Shown in pieces: positions 12,966 to 26,506 of a stretch of DNA of 64,000 nt. The notes under the pieces were generated by a model. The model did no database searches, was not told where the DNA came from, and saw nothing but the letters and a program-made list of their open reading frames with translations. Location of the stretch: NCBI GenBank assembly GCA_021904315.1, contig CM038920.1, positions 13,764,001-13,828,000 of the forward strand. Direction: 5' to 3'. The first letter of the stretch is position 1, and each line of letters begins with the position of its first letter. This DNA is from Sphagnum magellanicum. Taxonomy: Eukaryota > Streptophyta > Sphagnopsida > Sphagnales > Sphagnaceae. The translations under genes and the position numbers were made by a program.

Positions 12966-14289
12966 AGTTTTGTTTGTTATGGGTTTTATGATATAACCAA
13001 AGTTGTATTAAGACCACCAAATTCTTACTACTACCCAATTTACAATCAATTGAATAAAATGACAACATTTTTATGATATATGCATATTTTTCAGCATAGA
13101 TTAGTGTGGCATGTGTCGTTGGCTCAACTGGAAACTTGTTGCCCAATTAATTTCTCCTTCTAAAATCATTTTCCTATAATTAAGTTGAAATTTTAATAAC
13201 AAAAATTATTCCAAAACTTAATATCTTTGCACCTTAGGTTTAAAAATTATGAAACCACCTCCATAAAACCCCATTCGCAAAGGGCTTACTAACAATATGA
13301 AGAATGTTATTGAATTTTCTTAGTATTTTGATTTTTCAAATTTTCAATTTTTAATAGAAAAATTGTTCAATATTCAATAATTCTTACATCATAAGTTTAA
13401 ACTAGGTTGTCCAGTTTTTTTTTTTTGGAAAAAATTTAAGGTCAATTCCTTATTATTAAATGATTTTGGAAAAAAATTAAGATATGGTTTTGAATATTTT
13501 GTAAAAAATTCTAAAACCTTTGGATAAGGTTCTAATTTTTAAATATATATATATTTCAAAGCCTTCGATTAAAAATAATGTTCATTTTTCAAATAGTGGA
13601 GGTTTTTGAATAATAAGGTTTTTTTTTAACAAGGGGCTAGTTCGAATAGTACTTAGGGTTTAGGGTTAGGGCTTTGCTTGTAAAAAAAAAACTATATTCA
13701 TTGCAATTACAGTTGAAAACACATTAAATACAAATATTATATTTGTTTAAATTTAAAAATCATGATGTGAAAGTTTCATTCTTGAATGATACATATTTTT
13801 ATTCCTTGTTCACATGTGAAATTTTCCCTACCAATTTATACATATGTCTACTCCTTGTTCACACATGCAACATTTGTTTTTCAAATTTGGGCTTTTGGGC
13901 ATATTTGACCTTGAAAAACTTGAAAAACAATTAAAAACTTATGTCCCAACCCAAATTGAATTCTAACTTATGTCCCAACCCAAATTGAATTCTAACTTAT
14001 GTTGTTATGGCATGCATGTCTTCAACTCCACCATAATAACATAGTTTCAACCAACTTGCAAACACTAAGAAAATAACAATTTCAAATCACCCACACAAAT
14101 TTTGAAAGCAAAATGTAATAACAAACATTGGACATAGTTGAACTAGAAAGAAATAACTAGAACCTAAAATCTAAATTGTAATCACATTCAAACTTTGTTT
14201 GAAGTTTCTTCAAACAAATCATGTTGCTCCAACATTTTCTTGTGTTTTTCAATGAAGCTAGCTTCAAATGTTAGAAATTCAACCATGTA
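12966..14289. other. AT-rich spacer with a short telomere-like block
   Basis: No gene seen. TTAGGGTTTAGGGTTAGGG occurs at about 13,655-13,673, two to three plant-type telomere units inside the chromosome arm. Confidence 0.55.
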
Positions 14290-14890
14290 TTTTGGCTTCA
14301 AAGGTCCATCACACTCATCATGTGCATCATTGGACTAATTCTTGATGATGAAAATGAGCTGGTTTAGATTTTTAATGCCAAGCCTAGACCATCTCAAATT
14401 GGTGATAACATTTGCAAATTTTTTAATCCATTTAATTTCAATTTGTGATCTCACAATTCCAAGGACTTAACGAACCAAGAATAAAACATTTGGAAATTGC
14501 AAAACATGACTTGCCCACCAAACTAGTGGGTTTTCAGTTTTTATTGGTTGCATAAACAACTATTGAAATAATTATAGTTCATTCTTTAAAGTGGACATGA
14601 TTGCATCATCATTTGATACAACTTGCCCAAAAAACAAATCATCATCATCAATTGTTAGTGGTTATGTTGATGCCCTCACAAGGTTCAAATGAAAGAAAAA
14701 TTATAATAAAAGAAGAGACAAGATATTAATGTCATATTTTACCACAATTTACAAGGCAATTATATCGCCTATAAAGTCTAGTAGAATCTTCATGTTCTTG
14801 AAATGAAGATCAAACATGATAACTAACATGGTATGGGCTTTAACATAATTATAAGCTAATGCAAATGCCCAAAAAAATGTTAGAATATTG
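14290..14890 (-). pseudogene. hAT-type transposase relic
   Basis: On the minus strand, 14,535-14,335 reads in one frame NPLVWWASHVLQFPNVLFLVR, then a stop, then GIVRSQIEIKWIKKFANV and a Leu-rich helix ending IIKN. This is the layout of the hAT C-terminal dimerisation region (WW, FP, ER-like, FS-like, then Leu helix). Further upstream (14,890-14,760) MLVIMFDLHFKN with a following FIGD matches the block that precedes it in hAT proteins. Stops and AT drift show it is dead. No terminal inverted repeats or 8-bp target duplications were recognised, so element borders are unknown. Confidence 0.75.
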
Positions 14891-17800
14891 ATGGCTGGTC
14901 TCATCATCTTCAACTTGAATTCTTACAATTTTAAATCAAAATCCTAATGCATTGATAGATATTATAAAGCTTGAATCCTAAACACATTAACTTTCATAGG
15001 AATGCATAAATTGAAGGCAAGAAAAAGTGCATCTAACAAGAACCAATAGCCTTGACTTTGGTTTAAAACACAAAGTTTCATAATAGGGAGAAATGTATCT
15101 TTAATGACTTTAACAACAACACAACTCTAGAATGTTGACACTTTAAAAAACAAATGTGTAGCTCGTTACCATCCATAGCAAATGGAAATAACATTTTGGA
15201 ACTCCAATGTTTCTTATAAAAGGAGACAGTGGGAAGGATAAAGCTATAAAAATGCAACAAAAAAAATCCCCAAAAAATAGTTTAAAAAAATAAATTACCT
15301 AAAGTATGATTAATGGTGGTGTAACACCCTAATAAAAACTTGCTACATTTGGATGAAAAGGGAAATTATGATTACTAATTGTTAATAACCACCATCAAGG
15401 GTGTGTCAACAAGGTAAAGTAGACAAAATGTTTTTTGCCCAAAATCCAATTAAAAAATGGAATAATTTTTGGTATGGACACAAGAAAGTAGATTCAAAAT
15501 ATTTTGAAGTAGAAATATAAAACCATAGGGCCCTACATTTAGTTTATGGGAAATTGGATACAAGGTTTCAACAACTTTGGTATCATAAAAGTAGATTGAA
15601 AGTATGTTTGAAATTAACTAGGTCAAAATGGTGTTCAAACCTACTTCATATTAAAATTTTGATATATTATGATTATAACATTTGTAATTTGATAATACAT
15701 AAGTATTTTTTAAGGCTCCATTAAATTGAATTTTTTAAAAAATCAATATTTCATTTACATGTAGCCCATTTTGTAAGATTAGACATTTTGTGCAAGTAGA
15801 AATATTTTTAAAAATTCTACTTAATTCTACTTTCAAGATGGGTTTTTTCAACATTTTAAATTCATAAACTGAAAGATTATCATCATGTTAATTATTGTAC
15901 CAAAAAAATATACTTTCAATACATTAAAACTTTTTCATGGCTACATGTAAATTTTTTGACAAGGAGTAATGAACCATTTACTTTACCTTGTTTACACCCC
16001 AAGATTAGCACCATGTTGAAAACAAATGTGTGTGATGACAATGACAATCCACAACAATGGAATGAATGAAAAATAACAATGGTGATTTGTCAAAAATAAT
16101 GATTGCCATGAAAAGAAGTTAGCAATAACCAAAAGAATAAAATGACAATAGTCACAAATGAAAGGTATTGGCAACAACAACTATAACCACTTGAATGAAA
16201 GGTAGTGGCAATAGTAGCCACAAAGTGAAAAGCAACAACCATGAGCAATTAGTAGGCACAAGTAAGCGAAGACCATGAGTAAGCAATAACCAAAAGCAAG
16301 CAATGCCACAAGCAAGCAATGATAACCTTGAAGAGGCAACAATACCAATAATGATGATGACCTCAAACGAGCAACAACAATCATTTGAGGTTGTAACAAT
16401 GGTCAGGAAAGGAATTGCACAAAACAAAGGTGAAATGGAACACAATAATGCAACATGAAATGAAAATGAAAAAAACCAAAAAAAATTACAACAAAGTAAA
16501 AAACTTACTTGTGCCAATGATTGTTGATTGCTGATGGTGGTGTTACACGCTATCAAGAACCATAGTGGTGAAGTACACTAGGGTTACTAATTACTAACAA
16601 CCACCACCACATTGGTAAGAACAAATATGATGATGATGACGACCACCAAAGGTGAAAAAACAAAGCACATTGACGATCCAATGGAAAAAATGACGACGAT
16701 GATGATGTGTTGGGGAAAATAATGATGGTGATGGGTCAAAAAAAATGATGATGGAGACATGCTGGATAATTCAATGATGACAACACATCGCAATTGAAAA
16801 CAAAACAAAAAGATATACAAAACACCATAAGCCCTAATCCAAACACCATAAGCCATAACCTTAACTAAAAAAACTTGAAACCTTGATGGAATAAAAATCA
16901 TATCAAAGCAAGGTTTACAAACATTTATAAAATTGACGATTATTAAAATCCAAGCTTTCATCCAAATCCTACAGTAAGGTTGGTCCAAAATCATGTTATA
17001 TCAATCAATATTAGAATCAAGATTCGAACTAAAATAAGGTATGCATACCCAAAACTGAAATTGATAAATATTATTCAAACTTTTGAATATCCACCCAACG
17101 TTGGTCTAAACATTACAAAACCACCTTAAGGCACCTTTGCTTATCAAGAGCTTTATAATGGTATTGTGAGTATAGTAAAGAGAATTGTCATTTGGGAGAT
17201 CTCAACGTCACAAAAAACCTTCATTAATAAATAGATGTTTAAAATAATAACATAGTGATGTGAAAACATCATCATAACAGAAAAAACAAACAAGAAGATT
17301 AAGACATGTACAATTCTATGATTATCACAAGACATTTGAACAATTATGTAACTTAAATTATATTAAATTCCACAAATCAAAGGATAAGAAAAATGCATAA
17401 TAAAATAAGATTTATAATAAACCTCCATTTTAGTATTTCCACATTTGTAAATTTTGTACTAATCTGGTTGGATAAATGCACATTTGGAAGGTTTAGTGTC
17501 ATTAAGTTTCATAACCTATCAAAATCCAAAACCCTATTTATTATGTTAGGGTTTTCTAAAGGGTAAAACCTTAATAGTAGGGCCTTATATCATGTGAACT
17601 AAAGGTAGAGTCCAAGGTCTAGAGCACCTTCAAGGTAGGGTGTAAGGTTGTATTGTATGAAGCTTCACCTAGCATAAGTCTAGGTTTAATGGGCCATGGT
17701 CTATAGGTATGTTCGAATGAGCCATACCAACCGTAAGCCCAAAACCCTAGTAGTTTGTTAGAGCCCATCAATCTTTTATAGTAGGGCTTTACATTAATGT

Positions 17801-19660
17801 GAATTGAAGATGGAGCCCAAGGTCTAGAATGCCTTAAGGGCATGATGTAAAATGATGTTATAAAGAGTTTTACCAAGCATAAGTCCACAAAACCCTTATG
17901 TTGTGGTGTAAAACCATGTTGTGAAGGGTCTTAGCCTAGTGTAAGGCACCTCTATATGGGGAAGCACCTTGTAATAAATTACTTTTCAAATGCATTGGAG
18001 ATGTTGATTATTGAATTGTGCTAAGTCTATGTTTTTTTATGGCAGAAAGTTGTCAAGGTTGGACAATTTGTACTCTTGTGATCATTACAACCTTTCATAA
18101 ATATGCATTGAGGTTTAGTTTAGTATTGTTGTGTACAAATTTTCATGGTAGCTTTGAAAGTCTACCAAAACACCTCCCACACAACACACAAGGACTTCAT
18201 GGTTCTTCTCAAATGTTTAGGAAAAGTTATTACATAACAATAGTCCCCACAATGTTCATAGTTCCTAATTGATTCAAAGGTCATAGTAAAGACTTGACAA
18301 AAAAAATGAGCTCCTAGGATTTCTAGGAATATATAGGATGTACAAGTAATTATTATTCCTAGATGCAAATAGGAGAGCATACTCTTGATCACTCTAACTT
18401 CCATTTTCTTATTGACTAGGAATTTAATGACACTTTACTATTACAAGCTACTTGATATTGACCTTGTTTGCCCTATGTAACTAAGATTAGAGAGCGAAAA
18501 TATTAGTTTCAAACTAGAGAGGAAAGATTACCCTCGCATTCAAATGGTGACAAATTTTATCACTTACGATGTAACTACATGGACATTATTTATTTGAATT
18601 AATTAAAATCTGTTAGACCCTATTGATCTATCAAGTCTCATTGCAACAATGGCAAAATTCTTGTGATAATTTGTTGTACAACGAGTTCATGAGGAACCCA
18701 ATAAATTGTAACATGGGATGATGTTGGTGGAATTAGGGCTTGGGCATATGCATTAGGCATAAACAAAAGCTTATTCCACTTGCCATGTATGTTTGTTTAA
18801 TGAAATTGTCATAATTGTTGATTTCAATTGAATCCAAAATTCAGAGCAAATACAATAGTAGTCAGTCCACACCTAAATACCAACAAGACCCAAAGATTAA
18901 AAAATACAAAATTATGTTCCTTTCCACCATTACCTCCAACACCACGAAACTCCAATTTGATTTGATAGTTTGGTAAAACATGGACAAGTGATGTTTACAT
19001 GCCACAAAACTTGTGAGGAAAACTATCCAACTATCTTGAAATTTGAGTTGCATGATTTTATGTGTCCATAACCAAGGATAGGAGTTGTGAGCCCATATAG
19101 GCCAGCAACTATCCTTGTCCAACTCCATCACACCTTTTTTAGCCTCGAGAAAGAACATGCAAGTTCTTTTTATTTGATCCTTCATAAAAATGTTCCATTT
19201 TTCTATCATGTGCCCTGTAAAGATATTTGATCTGATAGTTTGAAGTGGACCAATTCATTTTGAGGTAGATATTTTTTTTTTATGTTGTACATTGTAGTCC
19301 ACCCATTAGCATTATCAATATTAGGCATGTCACAATACTGATATGGTATTTGGTTATTCTCTTAACAAAAAATACTCTAGTGTGAAAGCTAGGTTCCTGC
19401 ATTATATAATCTTTGCAAAAGGTTATGTCAACCTAATACCCAACACAATTTCAAAGTAGTAGTTCCCATAATCTCAAACATGGCATCAATTTTAATTAGT
19501 TCAAGGAAATAACACCCCAAAAAACTTGCATTTACACAACTAAAGGTTATTATTCATTTAGATCAAAATTTTAAATAAAAAATGGGCAGAGTTCAAACTT
19601 CTATGTCAGCAAGAGACAAGACAAAAAAAAGTCACACTCTTCTCCAACATCACACAAAAT
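14891..19660. other. Low-complexity, AT-rich transposon graveyard
   Basis: 15.9-16.9 kb is rich in GAT, ACC and CAA trinucleotide-like text. A GGTGGTGTAACACCCT-type segment recurs at about 15,313 and 16,540. Frames at 16.2-17.0 and 18.9-19.2 kb (minus) have no recognised homology. No gene can be supported. Confidence 0.45.
17577..17888. repeat. Two copies of a roughly 200-bp repeat
   Basis: The block starting AGTAGGGCCTTA at 17,577 recurs at about 17,777 as AGTAGGGCTTTA, with GGTCTAGA and AGCATAAGTC kept in both. Each copy carries a version of the GGAGCCCAAGGTC motif also seen in the foldback at 4.0 kb. Confidence 0.7.
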
Positions 19661-19665
19661 ATTGG

Positions 19666-20035
19666 TGAAGAAAACAATAGAAAAACAAACAAAAGAACAT
19701 TCAAACGTTTTATAACAATGATTATTTACACAATGCTTTAACAACACAATACAACCTCCATCCATAATCATGGGTAGAAAGATGCATTCCCTGGCAAAAG
19801 GATGCTTCTAATATTCATGCTCAAACTAGTGAGTAGTTAATGTATTAACAATTGTTTATCAATGTTGCATTTTCCAAGTTTATTTTTTGGCTAACTGTAA
19901 TGTATCCTACGAATCCCATGCAAGATAACATCTCTTTGTTTTTTACAGCCTACCTGTGCATCCTTATCTCCATGCATATAACACTACTTTGCTTTTTACA
20001 TCCAAGTTCTTTGCCAACCTAGATTTATTTCTACA
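19666..20035 (-). repeat. 3' LTR of the copia element
   Basis: 370 bp, matching 25241-25613 along its length, with TG...CA ends on the minus strand. The adjoining bases 20036-20046 contain the complement of a purine tract expected for plus-strand priming. Confidence 0.93.
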
Positions 20036-21470
20036 CTCCCACTCATGGAGTAGGTGACATTACACTACGACATGTAACACTAATATTGGAAAACACTCCC
20101 ATTAATTTAATTGAATCAATAGTTATTTGAAAAACACTATGAAGACCAAGAAACTTACAAAACCTAGCAAAATAATCACATGGCGGTGTTTTAATGAAGA
20201 TGTTTGCAGTTCCTGGTCATGACTATTGATGTAAAAAATATTGACCATTTGTTGTGATTGATGATCACGAATGAGGTGATATTGAATGTTGATGTGTTTA
20301 ATTCGATGATGAAACTTTGGATTGTGAATGAGTCAAATGCTACTTTGGTTATCATTGAAAAGTTTCATGGGACCATGTTGCTAGAATCCCAAGTTCATTA
20401 GCAAGTATCATGTCCATACAACCTTGCTTGTAGCAATGTTGGTTACCACATATTCAACTTCGGTTGTTGATGAAACAATGTCAATTTGTTTTCGATTGCC
20501 CCAAAGGATTAGAACTCCATTCATGGAGACAAATAAACCACTATGTGATTTTCTATCAAATAAATCAATAACCAAATCAACATTAAAGTATGCTTGAAGA
20601 ATGTTCGCATTAAGTCCTCCATAATAACACAAACCTAGATGAACATTGCCTCATAAACTTGTATTTAAAAATATGGTGAACAATTCCATAATGCATGGTT
20701 GATGGTTTAACTTTGCAACACTACTTACAACATAAAAGATGTCAGGTTTGTTGCCATTCTATGCACACATGAAACATCCCACTGTTTGATAATAGGAAAA
20801 AGGTCCAACAAATGTTACATCAACCAATGAACGTTCAAGGTGAACATTTGGATCAATCGGAGTGTTGATAGGTGTAGCATGTTCATCCAAATCATTTTAT
20901 AATTTGACTAACATACAATGCTTAGTTAATCCACAACTTTTGTTGTGTGTAATTCTAATGGATGTGAAGTCCAACATATACATTGGCATCTATGAATATT
21001 ACCTCAAATTTTGACTTCATTCTATTGATCATGTCATCTTTCTATTTATTATTTTTATCACTACAAATGAGTCCATCATTTACAAATATAGTACAAATGG
21101 GACTTGGCCGTACTTTGTTAGCATACACACAAGGAATAGCACTTGTGAGCTTAAGATTTTAAGACACCAAAAAATTGTTAAACCTTTTGTTCCACTTTAT
21201 ATTAACTTGTTTAAGCCCATACATACTTTTGTGAAACAAGCATACTTTGTTTTCACTTCTTGGAACAACTAACTTTTTAAGCTAACACATGTATATTTCT
21301 TCATTTATATCAACATAAAGGAAGGCAATCTTAATGTCAAATTGAATGATATCAAAATCTTCAACAACAACTATTGTTAAAACATTCCATATGGAATCAT
21401 ATTTGACGACTAGGGAGAAAGTGTCATTGTAATCAATACCAAATGTTTGAAAAAAACCTTTGGCTACAAC

Positions 21471-22290
21471 TGACGCGCTCCCAAGTCACGGGGTGAAACC
21501 CACTTGAAGGTTTCACAAAGTCAAGTTGCGGAAAGTTGAGACTTGGAGGCACGCTCCCGGCTTCCAACTCTAAAAAGGGGTAGAGGGTCGAGTTGGGAGC
21601 CCAGGGATTAGACTAGGAAGAGGGACTAGCTTAGCTCGTGTGAATTTGCATCCAAAAACCAACCAAATCGGGTTAGTTTAGCATTCGGGACACCCTTGGG
21701 TGTTGGGACTTGCCACGGGCACTTGGACACGCAAGACTCACCACGGCCCGGACTCGGGGGAAGCCACCACCTTCCCCCTTATAGTATTCTCTGCGGCTGG
21801 TCGCGGAGGCTACATCCGAATGGCACATTTTGTTGGGACTCCAGAAATGGAGTCCCGAAAATGTCCCGGTTGGACTCTCGGAACTTTGAACGGCCATAGC
21901 TCCTCGCCCCGAATCGGATCGGGACGAGTCCTGAATCAAAGTTGTAACTCTCATCGAGAGCTTTCCAATGCCGTGTCGCACTCTTCAAGGCAACGTCGGG
22001 AAAAGGTCGATTCCCGACTTTTAGTGGTCGGGAGTCAAACTGCTAGTTTGACTCCCGGCCCTTCTTTTGCCCATAACTTGGGCTGCAAATGTCCGAATTG
22101 TCAATGCGAGGCCATTTTCGATATCTACGTTTCAAGACCTTTCCAATGACATCAAGAACACCCCAATGCGAGGTGTTTTGGGCCTTGCTGTTGAGCTCTG
22201 AACATTCGGGAGTCCCGGAGGACTCCAAACCTCCAACTTTTCCAAGTGTTGGGCTTCACCCCCACACTTGGCCAAAGTGGGGTTGCGACA
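21471..22290. mobile_element. Solo LTR nested in the copia reverse transcriptase
   Basis: An 820-bp block begins TGACGCGCTCCCAAGTC and ends GGGGTTGCGACA. It has TG...CA termini and is flanked on both sides by ACAAC, a 5-bp target duplication. It matches 12147-12965 over its whole length. It has higher GC than its host and carries no protein motif, as expected for one LTR left after recombination. Removing it restores the reading of the interrupted reverse-transcriptase segment on the minus strand. The parent element's internal part is not in this window. Confidence 0.88.
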
Positions 22291-25226
22291 ACAACTCTCA
22301 TTTTGTACTTAAATATTTCCCTTTGTGCATTAATTTTGATTGGCAAACCTAATTACACTAGACAACTTTTTGACCCACTTGTAAATATGTTAGAATCTAA
22401 GTCTTGTTTTGTAACAAAGACTTATATTTTTCTTGCATTGCTTTCTACCATTGTTTTTGTTGTTGGCTAGTGATAGCTTCAACATAAGTGTTTGGTTCCT
22501 CAAGTAGGTCTTTAGTGTCAATGAGTCTTGCAAATGATGGTGCACCTTGAACATAATAATTCGTAAGCTTGTGGGGTGGACTTCTGATTCATTAGTTTCA
22601 AAAACTGTCACCAAGATTTACATTGTGTTCAACTTATGTTTTTAGTTCAAGATGAACATCTTGAAGATTTCTAATGATTAGAGGATCAAATGATTCTTGC
22701 TTGGTACTCATATCCAATTGGACAAGTACTTGAATTGGTTCCAAGGTTGCATGAGGTTCTACATCCTATATAGTGACATGAAAAAACTCCACATTTTCAG
22801 GATTCTTGTTTGCATGTTTAGGTGTATCTTCTTTTTGAAAAACAACATCACAGCATATGATGATTTGCTTTTTCAATGGATGCAATAATTTACAAGCCTT
22901 AAAAGTAAAGTTATATCCCACAAAGATAGTCTTCACAAACTTAGGATCAAGCTTCTTCTTGAGTTTTTTTGGCACAAATGCATATGTCATGCACCCAAAT
23001 GTTTTCAAATACCCCACTAAAGGCTTCCATCTTGTCCATAATTCATAGGCATTGACACCTTCATGTGTTCTTGAACCAATTCGATTTAGCACATGAATAG
23101 ATGTTTGAGTGACTTTTCCCCATAGATTCAAGTTTAACCTTCATGCATGCAACATGCTGCACATGCTTTTAGTGATTGTCATGTTTTCATTCTTGGCCTT
23201 TCCATTACATTGAAGACAATATGGTGTACTAGTTTCATGACGAATTCCAACATTCATTAAATATTATTTGAACTCCTAATTGATGTACTCACCCCCATAA
23301 ATTATCACTTTGAAATTTCAACATGAAATTTCTTGTCATTTGTTTGCTTTCACCTTTCATCTTCTTGAAACACTCCATTACTTTTGTTTTGTTTTTTATG
23401 CAAAACACAAATTGGTATCCACTAAAATCATCAATGAAGAGAACATAATACTTTGCTCCACCCAATGAGTTTACACTCATTGGACCACACATGTTTGAAT
23501 GGAAAAACTCTCTAGCTTTTTTGGATCTTGAAGCTTTAGCACTTGTTGGATATGGTTAGCGATGATTTTTGCCTAAAACACAACTCTCACACAATTTGAT
23601 TTCCTCCTTGTCATTAAGAGGCATATCCATCACCATTCTACTTTTCACCATTTACAGAATCATGCCAAAGTGAATGTGACCAAAGTGGTTATGCCATGTC
23701 TACAAACTATTGTCTATTCTTGAATTTCCAAACAAAGCAAAATTGCTTAGCTTAGGCCACTTTGTGTTGGGAACAAGCTTTGATGGCACCACTTTGATAT
23801 GTAACTTATACAACTTGCAAGGTCTAAATCCTATCATGACCACTTTGCCTTCCCCTTTAGCATTAGTGAAAAAACATGTGTTTTTTCTGTAAGTAATAAT
23901 AAGCCTTTTGTCAATAGCTTGACCTACTTAAAATAATTTTTTTTCAAGAAAGGCACGTAAAGAACTCCTTCTAGCACATGTTTATGCCAATTTCAACTCA
24001 CCAAATGGTTGACATGTATGGTCCCAACACGATGAGCCCAAAACTTTTGATTATTAGCAAGATCTACTCCCCATGTGTTTGGCTCAATCATTTTCAAACT
24101 TGAGAACCAATCTCTTGGGTTAATCATATGTTCCGAAACACTTGCATCAATTATCCAATCATGTATGATGCCTTGATGTGTAGGTCCATGGCTTGTAGTA
24201 ATTGCATAATTAGCACTTGTGACAAAGCTAGACCTCTTAGTGAGGTTAACAAAGCTTTCCTCCTTATCCTCTTTCTTCTTCTCACATGTTTTTGCCCAAT
24301 GCCCCTTTTCATGGTAGTAGTTACATTTTGTTTTCTTTTTCAACTCTACAATTCTTCCATTATTTTTATTTTTTCTTTTCAAAGTTGCAATTACTCCTTC
24401 CATTTTGAGAGCTAAAAGTGTAGAATGCCTTCTTTGATGCATCTTGTTTGTAGATCTTGTTCATTGTCTTAGCTTTAAGCAAGCGGACCATTAGGTTCTT
24501 AAGAAGTTGTCACTTTTTTGATATGCATCCCATGTTGCTGCAACACTTCTATACTCAATTGATAAGGCACATAGGATCTTAGTGATGATTGCATTCTCTT
24601 TTGTGACCTCTCCCATGTCATTTAGTTGAGCAACTAATGCCTCTACAGAGAAATAAAACCGGACATATCCTGATTAGGTTTCATGGCAAAATTAAGAAAT
24701 ATTGTTGGAGTATGTGCTTGTTTTCCTTTATGCTTTGTTCATGCATCATAGATAACCTTTGCCACATTGTTGTAGAAGTTTTGTAGTTCAAAAGATTTGC
24801 CATAGACTTTTCATCAATTGCACTAATGATCAATGTCATGGCTTGATTATCAAGCTTCCTCCAAATTTTTTGATCATCAACATCTTCAATCATCTTTGTG
24901 CCTTTGATAATGTTTAGTAGTTCTTTTGATGGAAAGATGATCGTCATTTGGAACTTCCATATTTGAAAATTGCTTCGAGTAAACTTTTTACTAACCTCAT
25001 TTTGATTTATGCAAACAACTATTTCACAACAACAAAACTATTGATGCTTCTATTCACGTCATTTGAGAGCAACTACATCATCTTCATTTTCCATCTCTAG
25101 TTTTTTTTGAACTAGAAGTACTAGGATTCACGTGATCTTTCAACAAAAATACCAAACAAAGAAGCAACAAAAATCATGCAAAACCAATTTGTTTTTCTAT
25201 CTATTAATGGGAGAATATAGATAGTT

Positions 25227-25240
25227 GTGGGCCCATAACC
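25227..25240 (-). other. Primer-binding site, initiator tRNA-Met anticodon region
   Basis: The plus strand reads GTGGGCCCATAACC directly against the LTR edge. This equals the anticodon stem-loop of plant initiator tRNA-Met as I know it, so the element's RNA would pair with the internal end of a cut tRNA. Drosophila copia is known to use such a half-tRNA primer. Confidence 0.8.
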
Positions 25241-25613
25241 TGAAGAAAATAGTAGAAAAAAAAACACAAAGCAACACTCAAATGTTTTACAACAATGATT
25301 ATTTACATAATGCTTTAGCAACACAATACAACCTACATGCATAATCACGAGTAGAAGGATGCATTCCCTAGCAAAGAAATGCTTCTAAATACTCATGTTC
25401 AAACTAATGAGTCACTAATGTACTAACAATTGCTTATTAATGTTGCATTTTTCAATATTGTTTTTTGTTTGGCACTAATATGTCCTATGAATCCCATGCA
25501 AGATAACATCTCCTTGTTTTCTATGTCCAACTTGTGCATCCTTATCTCCATGCATATAACAATACCTTGTTTTATACATCCAAGTTTCTTGCCAACCTAC
25601 ATTTATTTCTACA
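25241..25613 (-). repeat. 5' LTR of the copia element
   Basis: 373 bp, partner of 19666-20035, same TG...CA ends, followed outside by ATTGG. The primer-binding site lies directly inside its inner edge. Confidence 0.93.
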
Positions 25614-26274
25614 ATTGGTAAGTTGATTAACAATGCCAAGGGTGAAGACCTACATTGTATATACTCTTAATGGTTGCCTTGACAAGCACACTCATCAAGC
25701 CTTCTGTGCTAGCCACATCATAGTAGTAGAGATAAAGCTCATCAAAATTGGCATAACAAGATTTCACCATGTCCATACACATCTCAGCTATCATGTGTCA
25801 CTCACAACCATTCTCGTTGAGTCTTCCAATCAAGATGCCAATTTCTTATTACTGTTCTCAAAAGCAAGCAATCACCTTTGGGCCTAATTACAATTGGGAA
25901 GAAGCTTGGATACCAACAACATAAGGGTCTCAAAAAACAGAATGGTGCAGTTGTCACATGTCACACATTGTCCTTTTCTAGGTAGAAGTGCCCAGCATGA
26001 GAAGTATGATTGCTTGCATGAAATTGCTTGTGCAAGTCTGACATAGCTGAGGAGTTATCTAAATGTCAACAAGGTATTTGGCAATTGTGTCAGCCAATGC
26101 AACATTAAGCATATCATAAGGATAGCCATGGAAAAGATTTTCCAATCTTTCCTCCCATCTATCCAAGGCAGTTCGGGTCATTTGTGAGGCATTTGGCCCA
26201 TCCAGGAGCTTATTTGTTCTCCTGCAGCATACTGCAAACACAGGCCATGCACATTAATTCCTTGCACAAGTTCA

Positions 26275-26506
26275 GCCACAATACAAATTAGTCTTGACAG
26301 CACATTCTTTCCCAACCTTGCATATGTCAACAATGGGCCAATGGCAGTAATGGTGAACTGCGTGTGGAACTCTATACTCCCAATATTGACGACCACAATA
26401 TAGATTAGTTTAAACAGCATACTCCTTCGCATCCTTGCATCTGTGAACAATGTGATGGCAATGCTGGTGAGTTGCACATGGAATTCTACATTCCAGATAT
26501 TGACGG
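26275..26506. repeat. Two tandem copies of a 116-bp unit
   Basis: 26,275-26,391 and 26,392-26,506 both begin CCACAATA and end ATATTGACG-like, with similar interiors. The minus strand stays open through most of both copies (to about 26,178), but nothing in the product is recognised. Confidence 0.8.

Larger units (their letters stand above)
19661..25618 (-). mobile_element. Degenerate Ty1/copia LTR retrotransposon with intact ends
   Basis: Two direct repeats of about 370 bp (19666-20035 and 25241-25613), reading TGTAG...TTCA on the minus strand, are flanked by the same 5-bp target duplication ATTGG (19661-19665 and 25614-25618). Inside, in copia order on the minus strand, are gag (about 24,680-25,000), a zinc knuckle (about 24,260-24,340), protease (about 24,130), integrase (about 22,770-23,600), reverse transcriptase (about 20,900-21,470, continued past an insertion at about 22,291) and RNase H (about 20,410-20,640). 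The knuckle reads CNYYH where a second Cys is expected, the protease triad region reads IIDAS, and several stops and frameshifts exist, so it is dead. A polypurine tract (GAGTGGGAG) abuts the 3' LTR. By eye the LTRs differ at roughly one base in eight, implying an old insertion. Confidence 0.96.

Noticed and set aside
16152..16994. Membrane-like minus-strand frames at 16.2-17.0 kb
   Set aside because: Hydrophobic text arises from CAA/GAT-rich low-complexity DNA; no conserved motif and no splice-supported partner.
18862..19209. 115-codon minus-strand frame
   Set aside because: Not recognised, isolated in AT-rich DNA; could be a transposon remnant but nothing supports a family.
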